Of a DNA stretch of 64,000 nt, positions 1 through 8,015 are shown piece by piece. A program made the translations under genes and the position numbers. How positions within the stretch are numbered: position 1 is the first letter of the stretch; each line of letters opens with the position of its first letter. The notes under the pieces were generated by a model. It did no database searches. It worked only from the letters and a program-made list of their open reading frames with translations, and was not told where the DNA came from. This stretch comes from Streptomyces viridochromogenes (GTDB taxonomy: Bacteria > Actinomycetota > Actinomycetes > Streptomycetales > Streptomycetaceae), in assembly GCF_001270495.1 (NCBI RefSeq), contig NZ_LGUR01000198.1:1-64000 (forward strand). The letters run 5' to 3'.

Positions 1-492
1 ATTTTGACCCGCTGTGAGGGTCAGGGGCCTAGTTTTGACGCATGGAAAGCGCAGGCCGACGCAGTGTGTGAGAAAGAGGGCCCCAATGCGGGTACTCATC
101 TTCAAAATGCGTCCATCGCCGTGGACGAACTGAACGCCGCTGATACCTGGACGCAGGAACAACTTAACACGACGGCAACTGAGTTGACGGACGCCGGAGT
201 GGCACTGCGGCGCATTGTCGGCAATTGGCGGGCATTGGAACGCCCAGATGGGCGGGGGGAAGACATTGACAAGCTGCTTCGAGCAGGTACGGCCGCCAGT
301 GACGCGTACTATGATACGGCGGACGGCATTTCCGCAGGGGCCCCTACGGAAGAGCATGGCACCAAAATGCTTGAAACGGGGCATAATCTCGCGGTGAAAA
401 TCAGCGACCTGGGTTTGACGGAATGCCAGACCTGGTTCGGGAAACCAGAAGATATTCCCGTCTCGCCCGCCCCGGCTCCGCCGGGGTCCTGA
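1..492 (+). CDS. Hypothetical protein, 5-prime end cut off by the window
   Basis: The reading frame is open from the first base and ends with TGA at 490-492, so the start lies outside the window. About 163 residues are visible. They are mostly helical and acidic, with one Cys near the start (DAVCEKEG), another near the end (LTECQTWF) and a Pro-rich tail; the cysteine pair would suit a disulfide in an exported domain. I do not recognise the family. Base composition is less GC-biased than the core genes, as often seen in acquired Streptomyces DNA. Whether it carries a signal peptide or lipobox cannot be seen. Confidence 0.6.
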   Translation: MLTRCEGQGPSFDAWKAQADAVCEKEGPNAGTHLQNASIAVDELNAADTWTQEQLNTTATELTDAGVALRRIVGNWRALERPDGRGEDIDKLLRAGTAASDAYYDTADGISAGAPTEEHGTKMLETGHNLAVKISDLGLTECQTWFGKPEDIPVSPAPAPPGS

Positions 493-864
493 CATGAATG
501 CCGATCTTCATCAGCCTGGCCGCTGCCCCTCCTGCTCGGTCAACCCACGGACCCCGACCGGATGCCCCGCCCTGTCTTCCCGCGATGGTGGGAAGCGTCG
601 CCACTTCCGACCAGCACAACGAGCGGGCCGGTGAACGTTCATGGTCACAGCACAGGAACCATAGAGGCGGGCGCCGACAACGAACTTGCTGTGCCATGTA
701 GCTGGAGATTCCTGACGCAAAGTTGCCGGTCTCAGATGCGGTCTCAAACGCAGCTATTTCTGGAGCAGTCCGAGGAGGTCCTTGGCTGTGTGAATACAGC
801 CCTGACCTGCGGACGTTCGGGCTTCAGGAACGCGTGTGGACAGTCTCGGATCAAGATCGGACAG
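493..864. other. Intergenic stretch before the tRNA fragment
   Basis: No convincing gene on either strand. Short open frames here lack a ribosome-binding site and sensible composition. The stretch leads directly into the tRNA-Thr 3-prime fragment, so it is probably element-boundary DNA. Confidence 0.5.
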
Positions 865-907
865 CTCGTAATGCGTAGGTCTCGGGTTCGAATCCCGAAG
901 GCGGCTC
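865..907 (+). repeat. 3-prime half of a tRNA-Thr(CGT), probable attachment-site remnant
   Basis: The 43 bases fold as a tRNA from the anticodon loop onward: loop CTCGTAA (anticodon CGT), 3-prime anticodon-stem arm TGCGT, variable loop AGGTC, a perfect T-stem TCGGG/CCCGA around TTCGAAT, acceptor arm AGGCGGC and T73. The 5-prime half (acceptor, D-arm, 5-prime anticodon arm) is absent upstream, so this is not a functional tRNA. Fragments from anticodon loop to 3-prime end are what integrative elements carry as att cores. A diverged copy in the same orientation lies at 28711-28747. Confidence 0.8.
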
Positions 908-1210
908 TTCTTCAAGACCAGGTCAGCTGCCCTCTGAACTGGTCTTTTGTTATGCGCTCCTGATGGTCGGTCAGCTGTTGAAGTGGCTGCGGGTGGAGGG
1001 GGAGCGCGAGGCGTGCGCATCCAGGGTCCTGGGGCTGCGGTCTTTGACCTGGGGTTTCTTGGATCCTGATGTTGCGAGACCCGGGCGGTGCCGCGGTGGT
1101 CGGCCTATCGGTTGTGATGCGTAGATCAGAGGTTCGCACTGACACCGCTTGCAGGTCGCGTACGCGACCCGCGTACCGGCGAACTTCACGCCCAGCGCAA
1201 GGAGTCTCCT
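908..1210. other. Intergenic stretch with a weak third copy of the tRNA-like motif
   Basis: No gene is supported. At 1116-1139 there is an ungapped partial match to the att-like repeat (ATGCGTAG, six variable bases, then GGTTCG), but its would-be T-stem does not pair, so it may be a decayed copy or chance. Confidence 0.35.
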
Positions 1211-1562
1211 GTGACCGCGACCGCTCCAGTGCGCCCCGAGGCCACCCTCGGCGACGAATTCGGCAAGTAACTCGACCGCATACGCTCCGAGATCATCGCC
1301 GCGCGCGGCGCCGACGACGCGCGCTACATCCGTAGCGTGATCGCCGACCAGCGCGGCCTGGAAACACACCCACAACCACCTGCACCACACCTGGACCAAT
1401 GTCGTGGGCCGCGACCTCGGGTACGTCGTCTTCCGGATGAGCGCCGACCAGGCCTGGCATCTGCGCCATCTCGCCCAGCCGTTCTGCAACTTCCTGCTCG
1501 CGCCCCCCTTCGAGTGGGGCATCGCGTTGTACGACCTGGAACCGGATGCCGTTGTGCCGAAC
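1211..1562 (+). pseudogene. Fatty-acid desaturase remnant (stop codon plus internal deletion)
   Basis: A GTG start at 1211 behind AGGAGTCTCCT reads an N-terminus that hits TAA at 1268 and continues in frame to RSVIADQRGLE. A different frame then resumes with WKHTHNHLHHTWTNVVGRD and runs on to FEWGIALYDLE. These are the N-terminal part and the second histidine box (HNHLHH) region of membrane-bound acyl desaturases, which use a di-iron centre bound by three His boxes. The segment with the first box and transmembrane helices is missing, so the enzyme cannot be made. Its presence supports decay of this boundary region. Confidence 0.75.
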
Positions 1563-1703
1563 CCCGTTGCCGACCGTGACTGCCGTGCCGACGCGCCGTG
1601 GGGGGATCCCCCTGGTTCCAGAACGCGGCCGCCGCGGGCCGGCCGGCGCGGTGTTCGCACCGGTCGGAGCGCGGCGGCCGTGCTTCCCGCGGAGGCGACG
1701 GGA

Positions 1704-2138
1704 TCAGTGACCGGCAGGCGCTGACATGTACAGCAACCGATCGGTGATCTCCCGGTACTGCCTGAGCGCGAGCCGTAGTTCCTCGGTCTGCACATCGGTG
1801 TCCGGGTCCTGCCAGCCTGTGCGCAGGGCGCGCCGTCGTTCCGCTAGGGCGTCGGTGAACCGGGTGGCGACCTCGTCGAAGACCGCGTCGGCCTCTTCCA
1901 CCGCCTGGAGCGGGTTGTCGACGAAGGTGGTCAGTGCCTGTTGGAGGCGCAGGGTCAGCTTGTCCCGGTCACCCCGCGGGATCAGGTCCGGGCCGGGCTT
2001 GCGATCGGGGCCGTCGGTGCTGGTGCCGGGCTCACGTGGTGCGTGAGCGGATGCGGTGCGGGGTGCCTGCGGGGCGAGCTGTGTCGGATCCGGGCTACCG
2101 GGCTGGGGTTGTGGTGCGTGTTCGGCGTCGTGGGACAT
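1704..2138 (-). CDS. Conserved hypothetical protein, paralogue of its upstream neighbour
   Basis: A 144-residue protein with a long Pro/Gly-rich hydrophilic N-terminus and a helical C-terminal half containing DNPLQAVEEADAVFDEVATRF. The neighbouring gene has the matching ESPQQAVTEADALLARLARDRGF, so the two share a domain. The ATG at 2138 is chosen because it overlaps the upstream stop (TGATG), implying translational coupling; an in-frame ATG at 2180 has no ribosome-binding site. No transmembrane segment is visible. Function unknown; probably works with the membrane-anchored partner. Confidence 0.65.
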   Translation of the reverse strand: MSHDAEHAPQPQPGSPDPTQLAPQAPRTASAHAPREPGTSTDGPDRKPGPDLIPRGDRDKLTLRLQQALTTFVDNPLQAVEEADAVFDEVATRFTDALAERRRALRTGWQDPDTDVQTEELRLALRQYREITDRLLYMSAPAGH

Positions 2139-2755
2139 CAGGTGCTGTTTCCCTTCGCGTGGCGTCGGGTCATTGGCCATGGCGCGTGGCCTTGGCCGTC
2201 AGGGGCGGAGGGCCGGGGCGGTTCGGTCGGCTGTTCGGTGACGAGTGCCTCGAAGAGGCTTCGGGCTTCGACCATGGCCTCCCGCATTTCCTCGGTGCCG
2301 CTCTGGCCGCGGGCCGCCGCGTGCATGCTGCGGTAGCCCTGGACGTAGTGGGCGTGGTGGACGGAGAGGGCGGCGATCTGGTCCTCGAACCGCTCGCCGT
2401 CGAGGAAGCCGCGGTCCCTTGCCAGGCGCGCCAGCAGTGCGTCCGCCTCGGTGACGGCCTGCTGCGGTGATTCCACGAACTGCTCCTGGACGGCGGCCCA
2501 TCGCGTCACATAGCGCTCGCGGGCCGCGGGCGTCAGCGGCTGCTCCGTGAGGGAGCCGTGCTCCTTCACCCGCGCGCCGAGTTCCTGTTCGGCGGCCCTG
2601 GTGTCGCCGTCGTGGTCGGCGACTGTGCGGGCGTACTCGGGGCCGAAGCGGCGCTTCAGCCCCTGCCCGCCTCTGCCCCGAGCTCGTCCACGTCCGGTGT
2701 AGAGGAGGATGGCCAGGACGATGACGATCACGGCGGTGATCACGACGGTGAGCAT
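2138..2755 (-). CDS. Membrane-anchored hypothetical protein
   Basis: A 205-residue protein starting at an ATG preceded by AAGAAGG at good spacing. Residues 1-20 form one very hydrophobic helix (LTVVITAVIVIVLAILLY), followed by a basic Arg/Gly stretch and a helical cytoplasmic domain with the QAVTEADALLARL motif shared with the next gene. The topology is a single N-terminal anchor. It begins a two-gene overlapping unit and lies among other small stress-type genes. I do not recognise a named family, and no catalytic residues stand out. Confidence 0.65.
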   Translation of the reverse strand: MLTVVITAVIVIVLAILLYTGRGRARGRGGQGLKRRFGPEYARTVADHDGDTRAAEQELGARVKEHGSLTEQPLTPAARERYVTRWAAVQEQFVESPQQAVTEADALLARLARDRGFLDGERFEDQIAALSVHHAHYVQGYRSMHAAARGQSGTEEMREAMVEARSLFEALVTEQPTEPPRPSAPDGQGHAPWPMTRRHAKGNST

Positions 2756-2885
2756 GGCTGCCTTCTTTGGCTCTCGGTTCGCACGTCGGTCTGCTTCATT
2801 GCCGTCAATTCCTGTCGGCTGATGGAGCGTTGGCGCCTGCCGGGTGGTCTCCACGCGACGTGGGCACCACCCGGGGCGTCGGTGG

Positions 2886-3059
2886 TCACGGCCTGAAGGC
2901 GTCCTTCGCCTTGTCGCCGGACTGCTTCAGGTTTCCGGCGACCCGGTCGGTCCTGCCTTCGCGCTGCAGTCGCCTGTTGCGGGTGGTCCGGCCGATGCGC
3001 TCGGTGACCCGGCCCTTGAATTCCTGTGCCTTGTGCTTGATCGTCCGTCCGACGCTCAT
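2886..3059 (-). CDS. CsbD-family stress protein
   Basis: A 57-residue, highly charged protein starting at an ATG behind AGGAGG. The spaced Gly/Lys/Arg pattern (FKGRVTERIGR, later GNLKQSGDKAKDAF) matches the short CsbD/UPF0337 family, small soluble general-stress proteins of unknown biochemical role that are often under stress sigma factors. Neighbours on the same strand are other very small proteins, which suits a stress-induced group. No promoter motif could be assigned with confidence. Confidence 0.8.
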   Translation of the reverse strand: MSVGRTIKHKAQEFKGRVTERIGRTTRNRRLQREGRTDRVAGNLKQSGDKAKDAFRP

Positions 3060-3151
3060 GGCCGGCCTCCTGCTTGTCTGGTGAGTGGGGTCCCGCGTGT
3101 GATCGCCGTACAGGCCTTTGTTCCTACGGGGAGGGTCGGCTTCGGAAGGGA

Positions 3152-3316
3152 CTACCTGCGGCTGTACCGGCGGCCGCCACCGCCGCGCCCGCGCATCGCG
3201 AAGCCGACGATCCAGACGACCAGCAGGACGGCGGCGACCCACCACAGGATCTGCATCGTGAAGCCGAACCCGAACACCATCAGGATCAGCAGAAAGAAAA
3301 GGATCCACAGAATCAT
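3152..3316 (-). CDS. Tiny hydrophobic membrane protein
   Basis: 54 residues starting at an ATG with GGAGG just upstream. Two hydrophobic segments cover most of the protein (ILWILFFLLILMVFGFGF and ILWWVAAVLLVVWIVGFAM), followed by a short Arg/Gly tail. Small hydrophobic peptides of this kind are common in Streptomyces near stress genes. The gene at 4025 has the same design (hydrophobic core containing WWVAAAVLV) on the opposite strand, so the two are probably paralogues. Role unknown. Confidence 0.7.
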   Translation of the reverse strand: MILWILFFLLILMVFGFGFTMQILWWVAAVLLVVWIVGFAMRGRGGGGRRYSRR

Positions 3317-3453
3317 TGCCGGGCCTCCAGATCGCGGGAATTTCCTGAGTTCCGCGGGGTCCGGGCGAAGCGGGAAGGTGGAATGCCTCCGAACGATCCG
3401 GAGTGGCATAGCCCTACGCCGTGCCGCCAGTCAACGCCCGGCCACCTCCCTTG

Positions 3454-3642
3454 TCAACGTGGTGTCGACACTGAGGAGTTCTGGGAGCTGTGCTGGGGCC
3501 GCCGGGGGAACGGAGGCTCGGCGGGGGCTTCGTCCGGCTCGGTCGGCGGCGTCGGCAGGATGTGGTCCTCCCACCAGGCCAGGGCCATCACGGTGGCGAG
3601 CAGGACGAAGGGGGTCGAAGCGGGAACGATCAGCGCGTACAT
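3454..3642 (-). CDS. Small single-span membrane protein
   Basis: A 62-residue frame whose N-terminus is a hydrophobic helix (residues 1-22, LIVPASTPFVLLATVMALAW) followed by the acidic motif WWEDHILP and a Pro-rich hydrophilic tail. I recognise this general pattern from small Streptomyces membrane proteins but know no function. The ribosome-binding site in front of the ATG at 3642 is weak, so the exact start and even expression are less sure than for the two genes before it. Confidence 0.5.
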   Translation of the reverse strand: MYALIVPASTPFVLLATVMALAWWEDHILPTPPTEPDEAPAEPPFPRRPQHSSQNSSVSTPR

Positions 3643-4024
3643 ATGTATCGCCTGTCGGTGGATACGTGCGACACGGCGGACAGCGGATGGACGGTGCCCG
3701 CATGGGGCGCATCGAGGCCGCGCCGGGATCGCGTGGCGACGGCGGGTGCGGGAGCGGCCCGTTGGGGGCGGGGCAGGTTCCGGCACTGATGCACGGGGTG
3801 CGCCCTCGAAGGAGCGCGAGAGGTGATCGACGCTGCCGGGGACTCGGGCCGTACCGCACACGCTAGCCCTCGCCGCACTCCCTGGACAGACGGCAAGTGG
3901 CCATCCGGTCCCGGCGAAGGGCGCTGACGTGGGCCGCTGTCCGCAACCTCTGGGGAGGGCTACGCTGTTCATACTGGCCCCGGCCCCCGGCAGTGATGCT
4001 TTGTTCCGCTCCGGGAGGCCCGCG
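3643..4024. other. Intergenic region between oppositely oriented small genes
   Basis: About 380 bases without a convincing gene. It separates the leftward small-gene group from the rightward hydrophobic protein and should hold promoters for both sides; no clear promoter consensus could be picked out. Confidence 0.4.
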
Positions 4025-4303
4025 GTGTTCGTTCTGCTTCTTATCCTGATCGTGGTCTTGTTCGGCCTCGGCTTCGTCAACCCCATCTGGTGGGTGGCCG
4101 CGGCCGTGTTGGTCTTCGGCGCCACCCGGCACGGCCGCGATCGCGGAGGAGGGTGGATCCGTGACGACGGGTCCGATCTCGGGGACTACCGGGACTACGA
4201 GAACCACCGGGATCGTCAGGACCGCTGGAACCGTCGCTACAGCCGTCGGCACCGGGCGCGCTGGAGGCGTGAGGACCGTCGGGACCATGAACGCCGCGGG
4301 TGA
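4025..4303 (+). CDS. Small hydrophobic protein with charged tail
   Basis: 92 residues from a GTG at 4025, chosen because GGGAGG precedes it. The first 40 residues hold two short hydrophobic stretches (VLLLILIVVLFGLGF and WWVAAAVLVFGA). The remainder is extremely rich in Arg and Asp (repeated RDR, DYRDY and RRxRxRW runs) and so probably cytoplasmic and disordered. The membrane part resembles the 54-residue protein encoded at 3152-3316 on the other strand. Function unknown. Confidence 0.6.
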   Translation: MFVLLLILIVVLFGLGFVNPIWWVAAAVLVFGATRHGRDRGGGWIRDDGSDLGDYRDYENHRDRQDRWNRRYSRRHRARWRREDRRDHERRG

Positions 4304-4387
4304 CCGATGAAGTTGCCCGGCATTCAGAGATTCCGGGGCGGCTTCAGCCGCACCGGACGCACGGAAGTTCTCGGAGAGGCAGATGCC

Positions 4388-4732
4388 ATGCATCGCACAA
4401 CCTTGCTCGCAGAGAATTGGTGGGATGTGGCGGCTGAGACCTGGGCGGAGAATGCGACCGGTCAGGATGTCGTCGCACTGCGCGCCGAGAATGATCAGCT
4501 GCGGCGGGCCCTGGCCGGCCGTATGGTCATCGATCAGGCGTGCGGCATGGTGATGGTCCTTGCCCCCTGCCGCCGTGGGCCGGCCAGGAACCTGCTGGTG
4601 GACATCTCGCGGCAGTGCAACACCAGTCTTCCGGACGTGGCTGTTCGTTCGGGTTCCGTGTCCGGGGAGAAGCGGAGCCGATGGGCGACCACGTCGGCGG
4701 CCACGTCGGCGAGCCGGCGTCCCTGCACGTAG
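4388..4732 (+). pseudogene. Truncated ANTAR-domain protein
   Basis: From the ATG at 4388 the frame encodes MHRTTLLAENWW and then ENDQLRRALAGRMVIDQACG...LLVDISRQCNTSLPDVA. This is the ANTAR fold, an RNA-binding antiterminator domain with a coiled coil leading into three helices (VIDQAxG, then the Ser/Gln and DVA helices). Homology stops at about 4645, and the last 29 residues are the antisense reading of a second ANTAR fragment on the other strand. The original C-terminus is therefore lost. A short product could still be made, but it is most likely debris. Confidence 0.55.
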
Positions 4733-4812
4733 GCGTAGGCGCGGAGCCGGACGAAGGCTTCGTCGACTCCGACGCCGAGTTGGACGGTGAGGACGCCTCG
4801 GTTCAGAAGACC
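4671..4812 (-). pseudogene. Second ANTAR-domain fragment, opposite strand
   Basis: Reading leftward, GVLTVQLGVGVDEAFVRLRA followed by YAYVQGRRLADVAADVVAHRL matches the C-terminal two thirds of an ANTAR domain of the GAF-ANTAR type. No in-frame start, GAF domain or ribosome-binding site is present to the right, so only a C-terminal scrap survives. It abuts the truncated plus-strand ANTAR gene, which suggests a recombination or inversion joint near 4645-4671. Confidence 0.6.
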
Positions 4813-5236
4813 ATCCGGCAGCGCACGCGGTGACGCCGGGATTCCCGGCCCCCTGGCGCGCTCCCGGCAGGGGCGTGCGTTCGGCGGAGGTGGAGCAACG
4901 GCCGGTCCGACAGCCTGTCCGACAGGACGGAGGACCCACCCGGTTCCCTCCGGGGCTGCGCCGGGTGACGGACGAAAGCCCGCTCCCCGCAGCCATGTGT
5001 GTCGAGCGACGACAAGCCGCCGGGATCTGGGGCGTCCGTGCAGCGGCATAGTCCTCACCCCGGTCCGACGGACGGTCGGAAGCCGCCCATTCCCCGTACC
5101 CGGGCGGTGCCAGGACATGATGCCACCCGGGCATATCCGGTGCCCTGCACGGTACTTGGGCAGACGGCACGAAACGCGGCGACCGACAGCTGCCCGGGTA
5201 CGGCAGTCCATGCACCGCCCCAGGAGGTGGCTTCGC
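4813..5236. other. Gap between ANTAR debris and the Asp23-like gene
   Basis: Some 420 bases with no gene I can support. The long open frames crossing it are composition artefacts. It presumably holds the promoter of the Asp23/Gls24 gene that starts at 5237. Confidence 0.4.
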
Positions 5237-5752
5237 ATGACGGAGCCGAACAGGTCCATCCCGCAGAAACCCGATCCCGATGCGCCCCGCACCAGCGCGG
5301 GCGGGACGCTGAAGGCCGCACGGCCCAGGCCTCAGGAACCACGGGAGACCCGCGGCCGGACGGCCATCGCGGACGGTGTGGTGGAGAAGATCGCCGGGAC
5401 CGCCGCACGCGAGGTCCCCGGAATCAACGCACTGGGCGGCGGATTCACCCGCACTGTGGGAGCCATGCGCGACCGGGTCCCGGATGGACACCCGAGCGCG
5501 GGGCACGGCGTCAAGGCCGAGGTCGGCGAGAAGCAGGCCGCCATCGACCTCCAGGTCGTTGTCGCATACGGGGTGAGCATCACCGACGTCGCGGCGGAGG
5601 TCCGCGAGAACGTGATCGCGGCGGTGGAACGGATGACGGGCCTGGAAGTCGTGGAGGTGAACATCGCCGTCAACGACGTGCACCTGCCGGACGAGGACAG
5701 GCCGGAGACCAGTGAGGACCCGGTTGATCCCGGCACAACGCAGCCCAGCTGA
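5237..5752 (+). CDS. Asp23/Gls24 family envelope stress protein
   Basis: 171 residues from an ATG behind AGGAGG. After a hydrophilic Pro-rich N-terminus of about 45 residues the Asp23/Gls24 domain follows: IADGVVEKIAGTAAREVPGI, then the conserved block AIDLQVVVAYGVSITDVAAE and VRENVIAAVERMTGLEVVEV, ending in the beta-strand motif VNIAVNDVHL. In Gram-positive bacteria such proteins attach to the membrane through a partner and are linked to cell-envelope stress. It sits beside other small stress-type genes but no AmaP-like partner is visible. Confidence 0.85.
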   Translation: MTEPNRSIPQKPDPDAPRTSAGGTLKAARPRPQEPRETRGRTAIADGVVEKIAGTAAREVPGINALGGGFTRTVGAMRDRVPDGHPSAGHGVKAEVGEKQAAIDLQVVVAYGVSITDVAAEVRENVIAAVERMTGLEVVEVNIAVNDVHLPDEDRPETSEDPVDPGTTQPS

Positions 5753-5816
5753 TGGGCAATCCGCGGCGGCCCCCCGTTCGGATCGACCTACCGGACGATG
5801 CGACGCATCACCCTGC

Positions 5817-5999
5817 TCAGCGCCGACGTCCACCTCCCCGGGAGGACCAGCCGGCCCCCACCCCGGCCAAGTGCACGGCAAGGAAAGCAAGCCCCACGAG
5901 CATGAGACTCGTCGGGCTGAAGATCGTCTCTGTCGACGTCTCCGTGACGCGGATGACGAAGGCGATGACGAAGAGCGCACCCGCCACGAATGCCAGCAT
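5817..5999 (-). CDS. Small two-helix membrane protein
   Basis: A 60-residue protein from an ATG at 5999 behind GGGAGAA. Two hydrophobic helices (residues 1-18, MLAFVAGALFVIAFVI, and about 30-48, SLMLVGLAFLAVHLAGVGAG) are separated by a short Thr/Ser-rich loop. The C-terminus is Arg/Gly-rich. Proteins of this length and layout are frequent hypothetical genes in Streptomyces. It converges on the Asp23-like gene. Function unknown. Confidence 0.65.
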   Translation of the reverse strand: MLAFVAGALFVIAFVIRVTETSTETIFSPTSLMLVGLAFLAVHLAGVGAGWSSRGGGRRR

Positions 6000-6276
6000 C
6001 TGAGTTCTCCCGCCAATGGACGGCGAACCACACGTGACCCGGGTGGCTGCGCCGCTACCGGCTGGGTTCCCCGGACGGCGGCGATCAGTCGTACGAATCC
6101 TGCGCCGACGCCGAACACTTCTGTGGCGCAGCGGCTCATGCGGTGGATGGCGTGGGGCAAAGAGGACCGGTGATCGCCAAGCATGCTCGCCTGGGCAGCG
6201 TCCACCGGTTGTCACCGCCGACTTGCCCAAGCTGCTGCACATCGATGTTCCGGAGAGCGCAGGCGCCGAAGAGCCC

Positions 6277-6671
6277 TCAGCTGTGAGGGGTGTGAGCGAG
6301 CAGTCGCGAGTCCTCAGCGCGGTCCCGCCTGTGCGGTCTCGACAAGCTGTGTCTGCATGGCGCTCGCAGGGGCTGCCCGGGCAGGTGTGTTGCTTCGCCG
6401 AGGGCCGGGGAGCGCAAGGGATGCGCGGCGGCGTAGGGGCGGGCGAGACTGCGCAGGTCGGTCCGACGGAGCGACTTGACGAGGGCGGCGGCCTTTTGCA
6501 CGGTGGCGTGGCCGGCGATGGTGGTCACCGCTTCGCCGGTGCCCGGGTCCTTGGCCATGACGTGCAGTACGCCGGCGGGTGGTGCGCGAGGAGCACGTCC
6601 TTCTGGGCGCCGGACAGCACGCCGGCCTGGAGTGCGGCACCGGTGACGACGCCCTGCGCAGGCTGACGCAT
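6277..6671 (-). pseudogene. Possible frameshifted small gene of unknown function
   Basis: An ATG at 6671 has a good AGGAGC ribosome-binding site and reads MRQPAQGVVTGAALQAGVLS for about 30 natural-looking residues, but this frame ends within 50 codons. Another frame overlapping the same region (from 6558) continues plausibly as MAKDPGTGEAVTTIAGHATV. A single frameshift near 6570-6600 would join the two. I cannot tell decay from two overlapping small genes, and I do not recognise the family. Confidence 0.35.
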
Positions 6672-6692
6672 ATCCTTGCTCCTATTTTCTCC

Positions 6693-8015
6693 TCACGAGC
6701 GAATGCGGCGCCCCAGAGCGCCGTACACCCAGCCAGCACGTTCCCAGTCAGTCCGCTTAAGGGTATTTCTTCCGTCCACGACTTGCCGCTGTGCGACAAC
6801 GCTTCCCAAGGCCCAAGGATCGATTTCCTGGAACTCTTGCCACTCGGTGAGCACCGTGACCACGTCTGCTCCGAGACAAGCAGATTTCACATCGGGCTCA
6901 TAATGAAGTTCAGGGTGGCAGCGCTGCGCGTTCTTCATCGCCTTCGGGTCGTAGACGGACACGTATGCACCTTCTACGCTGAGTCGGCGAGCCACGTGCA
7001 ACGCAGGTGAGTCCCTGATATCGTCCGAGTTGGGCTTGAAGGAGATTCCGAGAGCGGCTATACGCTTCCCTTCGAGGGTTCCTCCGCACTGTTGGCGAAT
7101 CATGTGCGCGGCCTTCTCCCTGCGCCGTAGATTCACCGCGTCGACTTCGGAGAGGAAGGCGAGAGAGTCACCGACGCCCAACTCCCGGGTACGTGCCTGC
7201 AAAGCGCGTAGGTCCTTGGGCAGGCAACCGCCGCCGAACCCGATTCCAGGCTTGAGGAACTCTCCGCCTATTCTCCGGTCCAGGGCCAGCACTTCGGCCA
7301 GCTCCACCACATCGGCGGTGGTCGCCTCACAGACCTCGGCCAGGGCGTTGATAAAAGAGATCTTGGTCGCGAGGAAGGAGTTGGCCGCTGCCTTCGCCAG
7401 TTCCGCGGTGGCGAAATCGGTGACCAGTATCGGAACTCCGGCATCGGCCAGGGGTGCGTAAAGGTCCCGCAGTAGCTTCTCTGCCTGGGGTGACTGAACT
7501 CCCAGGACGATCCGGTCCGGCTGTAGTGTGTCGGCGATCCCGTGCCCCTCCCGAAGGAACTCAGGGTTCCATGCGGTCAGCACCGCCCCCTTGCCCGGCG
7601 CTCGATCGACCAGCCGGTGGGCAATGCGCGCCGCAGTGCCCACCGGGACTGTGGACTTTCCGACGACCAGGCATTCACGGTCCAGCCAGGGAGCCAGTGC
7701 GTCTACGACGGAATCGACGTAACCGAGATCCGCGGCTCCGTCGGCACCTTGCGGGGTCCCCACGCAGATGAAGTGGATGTCGGCCTGGGCGGCAGCCTCG
7801 GAGTACGACGTGGTGAAGTGCAGCCGGCCGGTCCGTAAGTGACGATCCACCAGTTCCTGCAGCCCTGGCTCATAGAACGGAACCTCTCCCGCTGTGAGCG
7901 CTGCCACCTTCGCGTCGTCAGTGTCCACTGCGACTACTTGATGCCCCAGCTCTGCCATGCAGGCGGCATGAGTAACTCCGAGATACCCGCAGCCGAGTAC
8001 GGAGATCGAGCGCAC
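6693..8015 (-). CDS. ugd: UDP-glucose 6-dehydrogenase
   Basis: 440 residues. It oxidises UDP-glucose to UDP-glucuronate with two NAD+. The N-terminal Rossmann motif is VLGCGYLGVTHA, and the family blocks CVGTP, KSTVPVGT and NPEFLREG follow. The catalytic Cys sits in GFGGGCLPKDL at about residue 263, and the C-terminal UDP-binding domain contains GISFKPNSDDIRDSP. Length is normal for the family. The GTG at 8015 is chosen because GGAGAGGG lies 6-7 bases before it; another GTG is at 8033. It is divergent from the biosynthetic run starting at 8704 and probably feeds its glycosyltransferases with a uronic-acid donor. Confidence 0.92.
   Translation of the reverse strand: MRSISVLGCGYLGVTHAACMAELGHQVVAVDTDDAKVAALTAGEVPFYEPGLQELVDRHLRTGRLHFTTSYSEAAAQADIHFICVGTPQGADGAADLGYVDSVVDALAPWLDRECLVVGKSTVPVGTAARIAHRLVDRAPGKGAVLTAWNPEFLREGHGIADTLQPDRIVLGVQSPQAEKLLRDLYAPLADAGVPILVTDFATAELAKAAANSFLATKISFINALAEVCEATTADVVELAEVLALDRRIGGEFLKPGIGFGGGCLPKDLRALQARTRELGVGDSLAFLSEVDAVNLRRREKAAHMIRQQCGGTLEGKRIAALGISFKPNSDDIRDSPALHVARRLSVEGAYVSVYDPKAMKNAQRCHPELHYEPDVKSACLGADVVTVLTEWQEFQEIDPWALGSVVAQRQVVDGRNTLKRTDWERAGWVYGALGRRIRS

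Noticed and set aside
865..907. A functional tRNA-Thr gene
   Set aside because: Only the part from anticodon loop to 3-prime end is present; no acceptor 5-prime arm, D-arm or 5-prime anticodon arm precedes it.
754..1020. Leftward open frame of 88 codons overlapping the tRNA fragment
   Set aside because: Part of its translation is simply the antisense of the tRNA 3-prime end, a well-known source of false genes.
3863..6205. Leftward 780-codon open frame
   Set aside because: It lies antisense to the Asp23/Gls24 gene and several small genes, is Arg/Pro/Ser-rich and has no ribosome-binding site; a high-GC artefact.
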